Shown piece by piece: positions 25,379 to 34,718 of a stretch of 64,000 bases of DNA. The notes beneath the pieces were generated by a model. That model saw only the letters and a list, made by a program, of their open reading frames with translations. It ran no database searches and was not told where the DNA came from. Origin of the DNA: Actinoplanes derwentensis (GTDB lineage Bacteria; Actinomycetota; Actinomycetes; Mycobacteriales; Micromonosporaceae); assembly GCF_900104725.1 (NCBI RefSeq), contig NZ_LT629758.1:434001-498000 (forward strand), read 5' to 3'. Numbering within the stretch: the stretch's first letter is position 1; each line of letters starts with the position of its first letter. The position numbers and the translations under genes were made by a program.

Positions 25379-25408
25379 GGTGCGCCCGGGCGGCAGCTCG
25401 GGCGCACC
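25379..25408. terminator. Bidirectional terminator between convergent genes
   Basis: GGTGCGCCCG (25379-25388) and CGGGCGCACC (25399-25408) form a perfect ten-base stem with loop GGCGGCAGCT. It sits immediately after one stop codon and 17 bases before the converging dipeptidase stop. Confidence 0.75.
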
Positions 25409-25425
25409 CTCGCTAAAGATGACGG

Positions 25426-26592
25426 TCAGCGTGGCCAGAGGTGCTCCTCGGCGTGCTCCTCCGCGTCGCGCAGAGCCCGCATGATGTTGCGGTTGGCGAG
25501 GCGGTCCAGGTCGGGTTCGGTCCAGCCGCGTTTCGTCAGCTCGGCGAAGAGCCGTGGGTAGGCGGACACGTCCTGCAGATCGGCCGGCACCTCCGGGGTC
25601 CCGTCGAAGTCGCCACCTATGCCGATGTGATCGATGCCGGCCACCTCGCGGGCGTGTTCGACGTGGTCGGCGACCTGGGCCACCGTCGCCGCCGGTTTCG
25701 GGTTGGCGGCCAGCCACGGCTGGAAAGCCGGTTCGGCGGCCTGATCCACTACTCGCAGCACCGGGACCTGGGATTCCGGCTCGCCGGGGCGCGGGGCTCG
25801 TGGCCAGCCGAACTCCAGCGGCGGCAGACCCAGCCGGGACCATTCGGCGTCCGCGGCGAGCTGCCAGTCCCGGGCCGCCGCGGACACGAAGAGCGACACG
25901 AACGTCAGCATCAGGACGCCGCCGTTCTCCGGAAGCCGTTCGAGGACGTCGTCGGGGACGTTGCGCGGATGGTCGGTGACCGCGCGGGCCCCGGAATGGC
26001 TGAAGATCACCGGGGCGGCGGCCTCGTCCAGGGCGTCGCGCATGGTGTCGGCGGAGACGTGCGAGAGGTCCACCAGGATGCCAACCCGCTGCATCTCCCG
26101 GACGATCGCCCGCCCCTCGGCCGTCAGGCCGCCGTGCACCGGGTCCTGCGTCGCCGAATCCGCCCACGACGTGTGGTGGTTGTGGGTCAGCGTCACGTAC
26201 CGCACACCCAGCCGGGCCAGTGTGCGCAGCACCCCGGCGGAACCGGCCAGGCAGTGGCCGCCCTCGACCCCGAGCAGCGACGCGATCCGGCCGCGTTCCA
26301 GCGCCCACTCCACATCCGCCGACGTGTAGGCCATCGCCAGATCGTCCGGGTAGGCGGCCACCATCCGGTGCACCAGGTCGATCTGCTCCAGGGTGTGCGT
26401 GACCGCCACCGCCTCCGGAAGGTCCGACGGCACGTAGACGGACCAGAACTGGCCGCCCACCCCACCGGCGCGCAGTCTCGGCAGATCGGTGTGCAGCGGT
26501 GGCCGCTCCCGTTCGAGCCCGGCCACGCCCGAGCCGTGCCACTCGCGCAGTCGCATCGGCAGGTCGTTGTGGCCGTCGATGATCGAATTCAT
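25426..26592 (-). CDS. Membrane dipeptidase, peptidase family M19
   Basis: The 388-residue metallopeptidase keeps the renal-dipeptidase zinc ligands: IIDGHNDLP (His-x-Asp) at the N-terminus, the bridging Glu in GVEGGHCL, and histidines in IFSHSGAR and VTDHPRNVPDD. The catalytic Asp lies in GIGGDFDG. THNHHTSWADS is also conserved. It should hydrolyse dipeptides, including D-residue containing ones. No signal peptide is visible, so the bacterial enzyme is probably cytoplasmic. It is a single gene between a terminator and the divergent GH26-like gene. Confidence 0.92.
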   Translation of the reverse strand: MNSIIDGHNDLPMRLREWHGSGVAGLERERPPLHTDLPRLRAGGVGGQFWSVYVPSDLPEAVAVTHTLEQIDLVHRMVAAYPDDLAMAYTSADVEWALERGRIASLLGVEGGHCLAGSAGVLRTLARLGVRYVTLTHNHHTSWADSATQDPVHGGLTAEGRAIVREMQRVGILVDLSHVSADTMRDALDEAAAPVIFSHSGARAVTDHPRNVPDDVLERLPENGGVLMLTFVSLFVSAAARDWQLAADAEWSRLGLPPLEFGWPRAPRPGEPESQVPVLRVVDQAAEPAFQPWLAANPKPAATVAQVADHVEHAREVAGIDHIGIGGDFDGTPEVPADLQDVSAYPRLFAELTKRGWTEPDLDRLANRNIMRALRDAEEHAEEHLWPR

Positions 26593-26762
26593 GACCTGTA
26601 ACTACAGACCGTTGCCCTCAGACGCAAGCCGATCCCGTCCTTCGGTGTGGAAAACCCGCAACCGGCCGGCACCGGCACGGGCACTGGCCTCGCACCCCGC
26701 GCCCTGGAATCTCTTTCACATGCCCGGCCGACAACGCGCCGGACAAACGGGGGAGTTACTGA

Positions 26763-27851
26763 ATGCGACTGGCCAAGCTGCCGAAGTTCCTGACAGCTCT
26801 GACCGCCGTACTCGCTGGTGCCGGTGCCGCTCTGGTTCCGTCCGCCGCGCAGGCCGCTCCGGCCGCCGGTAGCGACTGTGTCACCGACGCCAAGCTCGTC
26901 CCGTCCTGCAACGTCCTCTGGGGCGGTGCGGCCGGCGGCTTCACCAGCACCCCGCGCGACCAGGCCCTGAAGACCTGGGAGAAGGCCAGTGGCCGGACCG
27001 CGTCGCTGTTCCACCAGTACCACAAGGGTGACGAGATCTTCCCGACCAAGGCGGAGATCGCGATGACCGAGGACCCCGCGAACCCGCGCGTCCTGCTGCT
27101 CAACTGGAAGATCGCTTACGGCTCGAACTGGGCCAAGGTCGCCGACGGCGCCCAGGACCGTCGCATCGACGCGTTCGCCGCCCGTGCCAAGAAGTTCGGC
27201 AAGAAGTTCTTCCTCGTCCTCAACCACGAGCCGGAGAACGACGTCATCGCCAAGAAGGGTTCCGGCTGGGAGGCCAAGGACTTCGCGGCCATGTACCGGC
27301 ACACCATCGAGCGTCTGCGCGCCCAGGGTGTCGACAACGCGATCAACGTCGTCGCCTACATGGGTAACGAGGACTGGATGGCGAAGAGCTGGTGGGGCGA
27401 CCTGTACCCCGGCGACGACGTCGTCGACTGGATCGGCCTGGACTCGTACGTCTCCGTCGAGAAGCACTGCCCCAAGGCGAACGCCAAGCCCAGCGCCAAG
27501 AAGAAGACCTGCTACCACTACGGCGACTTCGCCGACCTGCTCGACCGTAAGCCCAAGGGCGGCGGCCTCGGCTTCTACGACTGGGCCGTCACCAAGCACG
27601 CCGGCAAGCCCTTCATGGTCGCCGAGTGGGGCGCCTACCACCGCGTCGGCAAGCTCACCGACAAGGACGCCGTCTACGACAACGTCGCCGCCGAGCTCGC
27701 GAAACGCCCCGCCATCAAGGCGATCGTGCACTTCGACACCAAGAAGGACGACCAGGGCGACCGCGACATCAGCATCGACAGCACCCCGGCGAGCCTGGCC
27801 GCGTTCCAGAAGCTGGCCGCCAACCCGATCTTCGACGTGAAGATCGGCTGA
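26763..27851 (+). CDS. Secreted glycoside hydrolase, GH26-like
   Basis: The 362-residue protein has a signal peptide (core LTALTAVLAGAGAALV, cleavage near AQA|APA) and a TIM-barrel-like sequence. FFLVLNHEPEND contains the probable acid/base Glu after His, as in GH26. KPFMVAEWGAYH contains the probable nucleophile Glu at the end of a strand. Two Cys pairs could stabilise the secreted form. The substrate is not certain; beta-mannan or mixed-linkage glucan are typical of the clan. ATG 26763 follows GGGGGAG. A strong terminator follows the gene. Confidence 0.78.
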   Translation: MRLAKLPKFLTALTAVLAGAGAALVPSAAQAAPAAGSDCVTDAKLVPSCNVLWGGAAGGFTSTPRDQALKTWEKASGRTASLFHQYHKGDEIFPTKAEIAMTEDPANPRVLLLNWKIAYGSNWAKVADGAQDRRIDAFAARAKKFGKKFFLVLNHEPENDVIAKKGSGWEAKDFAAMYRHTIERLRAQGVDNAINVVAYMGNEDWMAKSWWGDLYPGDDVVDWIGLDSYVSVEKHCPKANAKPSAKKKTCYHYGDFADLLDRKPKGGGLGFYDWAVTKHAGKPFMVAEWGAYHRVGKLTDKDAVYDNVAAELAKRPAIKAIVHFDTKKDDQGDRDISIDSTPASLAAFQKLAANPIFDVKIG

Positions 27852-27870
27852 CTTTCCCCACCCCCGGTAA

Positions 27871-27909
27871 AGAGAGCGCCGCCCGGCCCCCCGCCGTGCG
27901 GCGCTCTCT
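27871..27909 (+). terminator. Terminator after the GH26-like gene
   Basis: AGAGAGCGCCGC (27871-27882) and GCGGCGCTCTCT (27898-27909) form a 12-base stem around a C-rich loop. It lies about 20 bases after the stop codon. The following 27910-28123 stretch shows no gene. Confidence 0.8.
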
Positions 27910-28123
27910 CGTTGCCACCACAAACCCCGAAATCCCCGATTCCCCGTACGCCACAACGGCCCCCACCCGCAGCAATCCCCGGCCGCGCCCACCGCGCGAG
28001 GCCCCCGGCCCCTTACGGCCGCCCCGCGACCGCCGGGCCGAAGCGTCCCCGCACCGGCCTCCCGGCCGTCACCCGCGGTGCCCCCACTGCCAGCCCGTAC
28101 TCCGCGAGCGTGCAGACGCCGGT

Positions 28124-28699
28124 TCATCCGTGATCCTCGCCCAGGTTGTGGCCGGCCCATCGGGTCACCTGGCGCCGACCCCGGAGACGGACCACGACCA
28201 CATCGTGGCCTCGCCGCTCCAACAGTGTCCGCACCCTCGCTCCAGGACCGCCGAACGTCCGCCACGCCCAGCGAATCACGTGATCACGATCGGTGAACAC
28301 GGTTCGGAGTGGCGGCTCGATGTTGCCGTTCCACAGCGGCTCGCGCTGAACGCGCCGGGCGACGGTACGCCCGATGACCTGGCGCATCACCAGATGGCGG
28401 GGATGGTCCAGCCACAGCACGCAGTCCGCGCGGCTGTGCAGGACGTCGCCGAGTCTCGTGGTGAACTGCCACTCGGTGACCCAGCGCGGCTGCGCGGCGA
28501 ACGCCTCGACCTCGGCGACGAACGTCTGGCGCGGCTGCCAGTCCGGCCCGTGAGGCAGGGCGTCGAGTTCGACCCGGGGCAACTGCCAGCTCCGGGCGAC
28601 GAGAGCGGCCAGCGTCGTCTTCCCCGAGCCGGACACTCCGGCGACCAGTACGCGCCGGGGGCGGCCGGGCAGAGTGTCGTCCCAGTTCAACAGCGGCAC
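28124..28699 (-). CDS. P-loop NTPase, adenylate-kinase/FlaR-like
   Basis: The 191-residue protein has a Walker A motif VAGVSGSGKTTLA near residue 20 and an acceptor-site segment VELDALPHGPDWQPRQTF. VLWLDHPRHLVMRQVIGRT follows, the layout of FlaR/topology-modulation-type small kinases. These proteins resemble adenylate or shikimate kinases, but their substrate is generally unknown. The gene ends at 28124 and begins 49 bases from the end of the DUF6493-like gene on the same strand; it may share that transcript. Confidence 0.8.
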   Translation of the reverse strand: MPLLNWDDTLPGRPRRVLVAGVSGSGKTTLAALVARSWQLPRVELDALPHGPDWQPRQTFVAEVEAFAAQPRWVTEWQFTTRLGDVLHSRADCVLWLDHPRHLVMRQVIGRTVARRVQREPLWNGNIEPPLRTVFTDRDHVIRWAWRTFGGPGARVRTLLERRGHDVVVVRLRGRRQVTRWAGHNLGEDHG

Positions 28700-28748
28700 G
28701 GTGACAGCCTGGTCGGCGGGATCGTGGCAGTGCGTGCTGTCGGGCCGG

Positions 28749-31460
28749 TCATGCCGGGCCGGCCAGGGTGGTGTGCAGGCGTTTCGACTCCTGGACCAGG
28801 CGGGAGGTGCCGGGGAGAGCGGCCACCTCGGCCAAGCCGGGGATCTCGGTGCTCCTGGCGTGTGGGCCCAGAGCGACCGCCACCTGGGTGGCCAGTTCCA
28901 GCAGATCGGGGACGGCCCGCAGCCTGGTCGCCAGCAGCGGTGGCAGGACTGTGGTCAACAGTTCCCAGACCGCTGTGGAGGCTCCGGCCCGGTGGGCGTC
29001 GGCCAGCGCTGGAGTCACCCGGGACAGTTTCACCGTGCTGTCGGCGCACAGGTCGGCCAGGGCCGCACCGACCGCCGCCGCGAACGGTTCGGGTGTGGCG
29101 GCCAGCGTCAGGAACGCGTCGACGGCGGCCACCCGGTCCTGTTCGTGTTTGGCGCCCAGGCCGTAGGCCAGTCCGTACGCCAGAGCGGGACCGACCGGGC
29201 CGGTGCACTCGGCCAGCAGCGGCAGCAGCGCGCCGTGCTCCTTCCGGCCCTGGTCGGCCAGGGAACCCAGGTCGCCCAGCGCCCACGCCGCCGCCACCTC
29301 GCGATGGTGTGGCAGCACCATGGTCAGCACACTGTGCACACCCATGAAGTCGTCCGGTGACCACTCCGGATGTCTTTTCGGCTGATGAGTGAGCAGCTGC
29401 CGTTCCAGGCGGAGGCCGCCGTCCCGGGCCGGGGTGAGCCGCGCGCCCATCCGGCGGGGGACCGGTGCGTCCCAGGTGAACGCGCCCGACTCGTTCTTCT
29501 CGCCGAGCTGCTCGAACGGCTCGCTGACCGGATCGGGCAGGCCGCCGGAGTCGAGCCACTGCGCGAACTGCCGCCCGGCCGGTGAGGTGAGCTGCCCGGC
29601 CGCGACCGGGATCCCGGCCGGGACGCCGGTGCGGGGCAGCCGCAGCAGAGCCTGTTCCAGGTCGAACTGCCACGGCTGCCAGCCCTCGGCCTCGGCCCGG
29701 GTCAGCCGCTCCAGCAGCACCGCCGGGTTGATGCTCCCGTTCGTGTGGGTCGGGGTGGCGACCAGCATCGGCATCATCGAACCGTTGATGTGCACGGCGA
29801 TCTCGGCGGCCCGCAACGCCAGCACCCCGGTCGGCGACGCGGACAGTTTCGAGCTGCCGCCGCCCCGGCGTCCCTCCTGCCAGGCGATCCGCACCGAACT
29901 GTAGAGCTGCTGGTGACCGGTGTCGTGCCGGGGCGGGTCGGTGGACATCCGGATGGCGGTGCCGAGGCCGTGGAAGGGCGACCCGGAGTTCCACCGGTTC
30001 GTGTCGAACCAGCCGGAGTGCCGGTCGAGGATCGGGGCCAGCGCGCCGGCCAGCTCCGCCCGGCGGCCACCGGCGTGCAGGGTGACCACGGCGGCCAGCA
30101 CCCGCTCCCACCGGACGCCGGTCTGGTCGTGCAACAGGATCACCAGTTCCTCGGCCAGCTCGGCGGCGGTGGTGATCGGCGGTGGCATCAGAGGCGTCTC
30201 GACCGGGACCAGCACCACCGGCGCCACCGGGGCCGAGCCGGCGGCCACCGTGGTGCCGAAGATCTCGGCGGCCCGCGCGGTCAGGTCACCGGCCAGCATC
30301 GACGACTCACCGGCGATCCGGGCGGCGCTGCCCGGATCGAGACCGGGCAACTGCTTGGCGATCAGGGTCAGCGCCCGCTCCTGAATGTCCAGTGCGGGAT
30401 GGCCGAACGCCGCGGCGATCGTCTCGTAGATCGCGCCGGCCTGGCCGGGTTCCCGGCGAGCCAGCCTCTCCAACCACGCGATCTGCGCTTTGACCAGCGT
30501 CTTCTCCTTGCGCACCAGCATCGGGACGCTGGCGTCGAGCAGGGTTTCCGGGTCGAGACGGCCGCTGTCGTCGAGCGTCCGCAGTGCGGTCTGGGCGAGC
30601 GCGGCGATCGGGCCGGGCGCCTCGGCCAGCAGCTGGTGATAGTCCGGCGAGTACTCCGCGATCTCGTCCACCGTGGGTGCCAGCGTCTCGTGCAGGACCA
30701 CGAACGGGCGCAGCGCGTTGGGTCTGTCGCCCCGGGCCAGCCGGTCGACGGTGGCGGCCAGGACCGTCTTACGCTCCAGCCGGCCCTCGGCGACCAGGGC
30801 GGCGACCGCGCCGGGGAAACGGGTCACCGACCCCGGGTTGTCCGAGCCGTCACTCCAGGCCGCGTTGAAGATGTCGGCGCCCAGTCCGTCGATCTCGAAG
30901 ACCGAGGGCAGGAGCAGATCGAGGTACGGATCGTCCCGCAGCCGCATCGTCAGCGGCGGCACCCGTTTCCCGCGGGGGCGGATCAGCCCCGCCAGCCAGC
31001 CTTTCACCACGCTCTCGGTGACCGGCGGCTCGACTCCGCCGGCCCGCATGAACGCGGCGGTGAAATCGAACTCGCTGCTGTCCCACACGTCCCGGGTGGA
31101 CAGCCGCTGGGCCAGCCGGTGCCCCAGATCGCCGAGCCAGTCCACCTCGCGGGCGGCGGCGACGTCCAGCATGTATCCGACCGGCATCCACCGCCACTGG
31201 TCCCGCAGGTTACGGCGGGTCAGCAGGGCTGCCGCCTTCTGCGCGGTCGGTGCGGTGCCGAGGACGGCGATGGCGAACGCCCCGGCCGGGTTGATCTGGT
31301 CCCGCCACCAGGCCGACGGGTCCGCACCCTTGATCCCGGCCTCGACCGCCTTGAACACCGCCAGGCGCTCGGCTTCGGTGGCCCCGGTCAGCAGCCGGAC
31401 GATCCCGGCGCCGTGATCCTTGCCGGCCAGTCCCTCCAGGGTCTCCCAGGTGAGGCTCAT
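28749..31460 (-). CDS. DUF6493-like protein partnered with a SWIM protein
   Basis: The 903-residue protein is mostly helical and resembles actinobacterial DUF6493 proteins. It begins MSLTWETLEGLAGKDHGAG and has repeated short helices with Leu/Ala spacing, suggesting a HEAT-like solenoid, and a conserved centre around HINGSMMPMLVATPTHTNG. No catalytic motif is visible. ATG 31460 overlaps the stop of the SWIM gene (ATGA), so the two proteins are made together and probably form one complex. The biological role is not known. A longer in-frame start exists upstream but would overlap the SWIM gene extensively, so it was not chosen. Confidence 0.72.
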   Translation of the reverse strand: MSLTWETLEGLAGKDHGAGIVRLLTGATEAERLAVFKAVEAGIKGADPSAWWRDQINPAGAFAIAVLGTAPTAQKAAALLTRRNLRDQWRWMPVGYMLDVAAAREVDWLGDLGHRLAQRLSTRDVWDSSEFDFTAAFMRAGGVEPPVTESVVKGWLAGLIRPRGKRVPPLTMRLRDDPYLDLLLPSVFEIDGLGADIFNAAWSDGSDNPGSVTRFPGAVAALVAEGRLERKTVLAATVDRLARGDRPNALRPFVVLHETLAPTVDEIAEYSPDYHQLLAEAPGPIAALAQTALRTLDDSGRLDPETLLDASVPMLVRKEKTLVKAQIAWLERLARREPGQAGAIYETIAAAFGHPALDIQERALTLIAKQLPGLDPGSAARIAGESSMLAGDLTARAAEIFGTTVAAGSAPVAPVVLVPVETPLMPPPITTAAELAEELVILLHDQTGVRWERVLAAVVTLHAGGRRAELAGALAPILDRHSGWFDTNRWNSGSPFHGLGTAIRMSTDPPRHDTGHQQLYSSVRIAWQEGRRGGGSSKLSASPTGVLALRAAEIAVHINGSMMPMLVATPTHTNGSINPAVLLERLTRAEAEGWQPWQFDLEQALLRLPRTGVPAGIPVAAGQLTSPAGRQFAQWLDSGGLPDPVSEPFEQLGEKNESGAFTWDAPVPRRMGARLTPARDGGLRLERQLLTHQPKRHPEWSPDDFMGVHSVLTMVLPHHREVAAAWALGDLGSLADQGRKEHGALLPLLAECTGPVGPALAYGLAYGLGAKHEQDRVAAVDAFLTLAATPEPFAAAVGAALADLCADSTVKLSRVTPALADAHRAGASTAVWELLTTVLPPLLATRLRAVPDLLELATQVAVALGPHARSTEIPGLAEVAALPGTSRLVQESKRLHTTLAGPA

Positions 31461-32791
31461 GCCGTCACCTCCGCGTCCTCCAGGTCGGCGGCGGCGCCGG
31501 CCTGGACCAGGCGCACCGCCAGGGCGTGTTTGCACGGGCCACGATCGCCGCGGTGCTTTGCCCACCACGGGCAGGTGCAGGACGTCGCGTCGCGCACGTG
31601 GTAGATCTCGTCGCCGCTGCGCACCACCGACACCTCGGGCCCGGCGGTCACCGTGCCGGCCGCGGCCAGCGCCCGGGCACCGGCCAGGCGGGGGTTCATC
31701 TTCTCCACGACGTCCGCGGAGTACGGCAGGGTGCGGTGGAAGTAGCCCGCCTCGGCCACGTCGTAACCGACCCGCCCGGCCGTCCCGAGCTGGGTGAGCG
31801 CGTCGCGGACCCGGGCCGCCCCGAGGCCCGCGGCGGTGGCCAGCGCGTCCACGTCGATCGTCGGATCCCACGAGAGCAGGGCGCTGACCAGGTCAGCGTC
31901 GTCGGCCGCCTCGTCACTGATCAGCGAGTCGAGGACCGCGCCCTCACCGGAGAAGCCACGGGACGGCTCCGGCGACAACGTCAGCGACAGCCGCAGCGAC
32001 GGCGTGCTCAACTCCCACGTGCTGGCGACCGGGCCACTCCCGGCGGCGACGGCCGGGCCGTAGACGGTGAGCTTCCCCCCGTACCGCAAGAAGGGTTTGA
32101 GGGCTGTCAGTCGCCCGGCGCCCGGGAGGCAGACCGCGCCCGGCACCGGCCGGGAGGTGAAGCGCAGCGAACGACCGGCCGGAACCGCCCAGAGAACCGA
32201 CTTGTCACCGACCGGCAGCCGGTTGAGCAGCACCCGGGCCTCGGCCACGCCGACCTCGGCGCGCGCGTCGAACCGGGCGGTGAGGACCTGCGCCTCGGCG
32301 AACCCGCGCAGCCAGCGGGACGGCAGCGGCACCTTGCGCTCGACCAGTTCACCGTCGAACGTGGTGACGGTCAGGTCGTCGGGGCCGACCGCGACGTGCA
32401 TCGGATCGGTGCGCCCGACCCGGGTCAGGGCCCGCTGCAACGGCAGGTTGACGTCCACGTTGGTGGTGCCGTGCGCGACGATGTCGCCGTCCAGGCCGCC
32501 GGGCAGCACGTCCATCCGCGCGTAGACCCCGCAGCAGCCGGAGAACGACTCGAACCGCAGCCGGTCCGAACCGGCCGTGACGACCGGGTCGAGGCTGGTC
32601 GGCGGCAGCGGCCGGAAGTAGCGGGTGCGGGCCACCTCGGCCACGGCCAGCAGACCGGTGGCGGCGGCGCCGGGATCGGTCAGGAAGCCGGTGAAGAAAC
32701 GGGGGTGTGCCGCCGGGCCACCGGAAGTCTGCAGGGTGAGGCCGTCGTCGAGGGCCGACGAGCCGAGGTACGAGTACGCCGCGGAAACCAT
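31457..32791 (-). CDS. SWIM zinc-finger protein
   Basis: The 444-residue protein ends in a SWIM finger with CxCxnCxH spacing: SCTCPWWAKHRGDRGPCKHA. This motif binds zinc and serves in protein or DNA interaction. The N-terminal part has no recognised domain; it includes Cys-Cys in SFSGCCGVYARMD and an ordered beta-rich region. The stop overlaps the start of the DUF6493-like gene by four bases. The start is probably ATG 32791 (VSAAYSYLGS); ATG 32821 adds ten residues. Neither has a strong ribosome site, so the choice rests on the conserved N-terminus. Confidence 0.82.
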   Translation of the reverse strand: MVSAAYSYLGSSALDDGLTLQTSGGPAAHPRFFTGFLTDPGAAATGLLAVAEVARTRYFRPLPPTSLDPVVTAGSDRLRFESFSGCCGVYARMDVLPGGLDGDIVAHGTTNVDVNLPLQRALTRVGRTDPMHVAVGPDDLTVTTFDGELVERKVPLPSRWLRGFAEAQVLTARFDARAEVGVAEARVLLNRLPVGDKSVLWAVPAGRSLRFTSRPVPGAVCLPGAGRLTALKPFLRYGGKLTVYGPAVAAGSGPVASTWELSTPSLRLSLTLSPEPSRGFSGEGAVLDSLISDEAADDADLVSALLSWDPTIDVDALATAAGLGAARVRDALTQLGTAGRVGYDVAEAGYFHRTLPYSADVVEKMNPRLAGARALAAAGTVTAGPEVSVVRSGDEIYHVRDATSCTCPWWAKHRGDRGPCKHALAVRLVQAGAAADLEDAEVTA

Positions 32792-33027
32792 GCCCGGAAC
32801 CGTAGGGAAGGGGTACGACATTTTCGAGGGACGGACGGCCGTTTCCGGGTAGAGAAGGAGTCCGAGGGCACACGGTTCACCGGAGTGAGAAGAAGGACAC
32901 CGGGGACGTACCGGCGTTATCGGGGGACTAACCTCGCCAGCAGGACACGACCGACCGGCCGGTTCGCGGGTGCCGGGCACCGGATCGTGCCACGATTTGA
33001 GCGTCGTCCAGGTCCGGAGTGGGAGTT

Positions 33028-34659
33028 ATGAGCCAACACGTTTCCGACAGTGCCGAGTGGCAGGCTCTTCAGGGTCTCGCCGAGAAGTTCTCCACGGTGC
33101 ACCTGCGCGACCTGTTCGACAGCGACCCGCAGCGTGGTGAGCGTTACGCCACCGATCTCGCCGGGCTCTACGTCGACTACAGCAAGAACCTGGTCACCGA
33201 CGAGGTGCTGACCGCCCTGACCGCGCTCGCGCAGCGGGCGAAGCTCAGCGAGAAGATCACCGCGATGTTCTCCGGTGAGCACATCAACATCACCGAGGAC
33301 CGTGCCGTCCTGCACACCGCGCTGCGCCTGCCGCGCGACGCCGCGCTCGTCGTCGACGGGCAGGACGTGGTCGCCGACGTGCACGAGGTCCTCGACAAGA
33401 TGGGTGCGTTCGCCGACAAGGTCCGCTCGGGGGAGTGGAAGGGCCACACCGGCGAACACATCAAGACGATCGTGAACATCGGCATCGGCGGCTCCGACCT
33501 GGGCCCGGTGATGGCGTACGAGGCGCTGAAGGATTTCACCCAGCGCGACATCGAGGCCCGTTTCGTCTCGAACATCGACCCCACCGACCTGTTCGAGAAG
33601 ACGCACGACCTCGACCCGGCCACCACTCTGTTCATCGTGGTGTCCAAGACGTTCACCACGCAGGAGACGCTGACCAATGCCCAGGAGGCCCGTTCCTGGC
33701 TGCTGGAGGGCCTCGGCGGTGACGCGGCCGCGGTCGCCAAGCACTTCGTCGCGGTCAGCACCAACGCGTCGAAGGTCGCCGACTTCGGCATCGACACGGC
33801 CAACATGTTCGGCTTCTGGGACTGGGTGGGCGGCCGCTACTCGCTGCCGTCCGCGGTCGGCCTCTCCGTCATGATCGCTATCGGCAAGGACCGCTTCGCC
33901 GAGATGCTCGCCGGTTACCACGCCGTCGACGAGCACTTCCGCAGCACGCCGATCGAGCGCAACATCCCGGCCCTGCTCGGCCTGATCAACGTCTGGTACG
34001 ACACGTTCCTCGGCGCCCAGTCGCACGCCGTCCTGCCCTACGCGCAGTACCTGCACCGCTTCGCCGCCTACCTCCAGCAGCTCACCATGGAGAGCAACGG
34101 CAAGTCGACGCGGCTGAGCGGCGAGCCGGTCAGTTACCAGACCGGCGAGGTGTTCTGGGGCGAGCCCGGCACCAACGGCCAGCACGCGTTCTACCAGCTG
34201 GTCCACCAGGGCACCAAGCTGATCCCGGCGGACTTCATCGGCTTCAGCAAGCCGAACCACGACATCGGCGAGATGCACGACCTGCTGATGTCGAACTTCC
34301 TGGCCCAGACCGGCGCGCTCGCCTTCGGCCGCACCCTGGAGCAGGTCAAGGCCGAGGGCACCGACCCGAAGGTCGCTCCGCACCGGGTCATGCAGGGCAA
34401 CCACCCGACCACCACGATCCTGGCCGAGAGCCTCACGCCGGGCACGTTCGGGCAGCTGGTGGCGCTCTACGAGCACATCACGTTCACCCAGGGCGTGATC
34501 TGGGAGATCAACTCGTTCGACCAGTGGGGTGTGGAACTGGGCAAGGTGATGGCCAACCAGCTGGCGCCGAAACTGACGTCGCGCGAGACCCCCGCCGACG
34601 ACGCCGACTCGTCGACGAACTCGCTGATCAAGCGGTACCGGGCGCAGCGCGGCCGCTGA
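33028..34659 (+). CDS. pgi: Glucose-6-phosphate isomerase
   Basis: The 543-residue enzyme interconverts glucose-6-phosphate and fructose-6-phosphate in glycolysis. Both family signatures are present: [14 protein letters not shown] and [16 protein letters not shown]. The substrate loop [11 protein letters not shown] and the catalytic Glu/His regions [14 protein letters not shown] and [10 protein letters not shown] are also intact. Length is normal for the long bacterial form. ATG 33028 follows GGGAG; a GTG at 33019 is a weaker alternative. A 15-base hairpin lies 22 bases after the stop and overlaps the next start. Confidence 0.98.
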   Translation: MSQHVSDSAEWQALQGLAEKFSTVHLRDLFDSDPQRGERYATDLAGLYVDYSKNLVTDEVLTALTALAQRAKLSEKITAMFSGEHINITEDRAVLHTALRLPRDAALVVDGQDVVADVHEVLDKMGAFADKVRSGEWKGHTGEHIKTIVNIGIGGSDLGPVMAYEALKDFTQRDIEARFVSNIDPTDLFEKTHDLDPATTLFIVVSKTFTTQETLTNAQEARSWLLEGLGGDAAAVAKHFVAVSTNASKVADFGIDTANMFGFWDWVGGRYSLPSAVGLSVMIAIGKDRFAEMLAGYHAVDEHFRSTPIERNIPALLGLINVWYDTFLGAQSHAVLPYAQYLHRFAAYLQQLTMESNGKSTRLSGEPVSYQTGEVFWGEPGTNGQHAFYQLVHQGTKLIPADFIGFSKPNHDIGEMHDLLMSNFLAQTGALAFGRTLEQVKAEGTDPKVAPHRVMQGNHPTTTILAESLTPGTFGQLVALYEHITFTQGVIWEINSFDQWGVELGKVMANQLAPKLTSRETPADDADSSTNSLIKRYRAQRGR

Positions 34660-34680
34660 CTTCTGTCGGACCGCTTCTCT

Positions 34681-34718
34681 AGGCTCAGGGCCGTGGACAC
34701 CGACACGGCCCTGAGCCT
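34681..34718 (+). terminator. Hairpin after pgi that contains the next gene's start codon
   Basis: AGGCTCAGGGCCGTG (34681-34695) and CACGGCCCTGAGCCT (34704-34718) form a perfect 15-base stem with an 8-base loop GACACCGA. The GTG start of the winged-helix gene (34693-34695) is the last triplet of the left arm. No T-tract follows, so it may be a terminator, an attenuator or a translational lock. Confidence 0.65.

Noticed and set aside
24560..26542. 660-codon minus-strand open frame
   Set aside because: It shadows the CU044_5270-type gene and the dipeptidase gene in a wrong frame; the composition is Arg/Gly-biased with no motif.
31461..31871. N-terminal extension of the DUF6493-like gene
   Set aside because: The frame stays open but would overlap the SWIM gene by 400 bases; the ATGA overlap at 31457-31460 gives a natural start.
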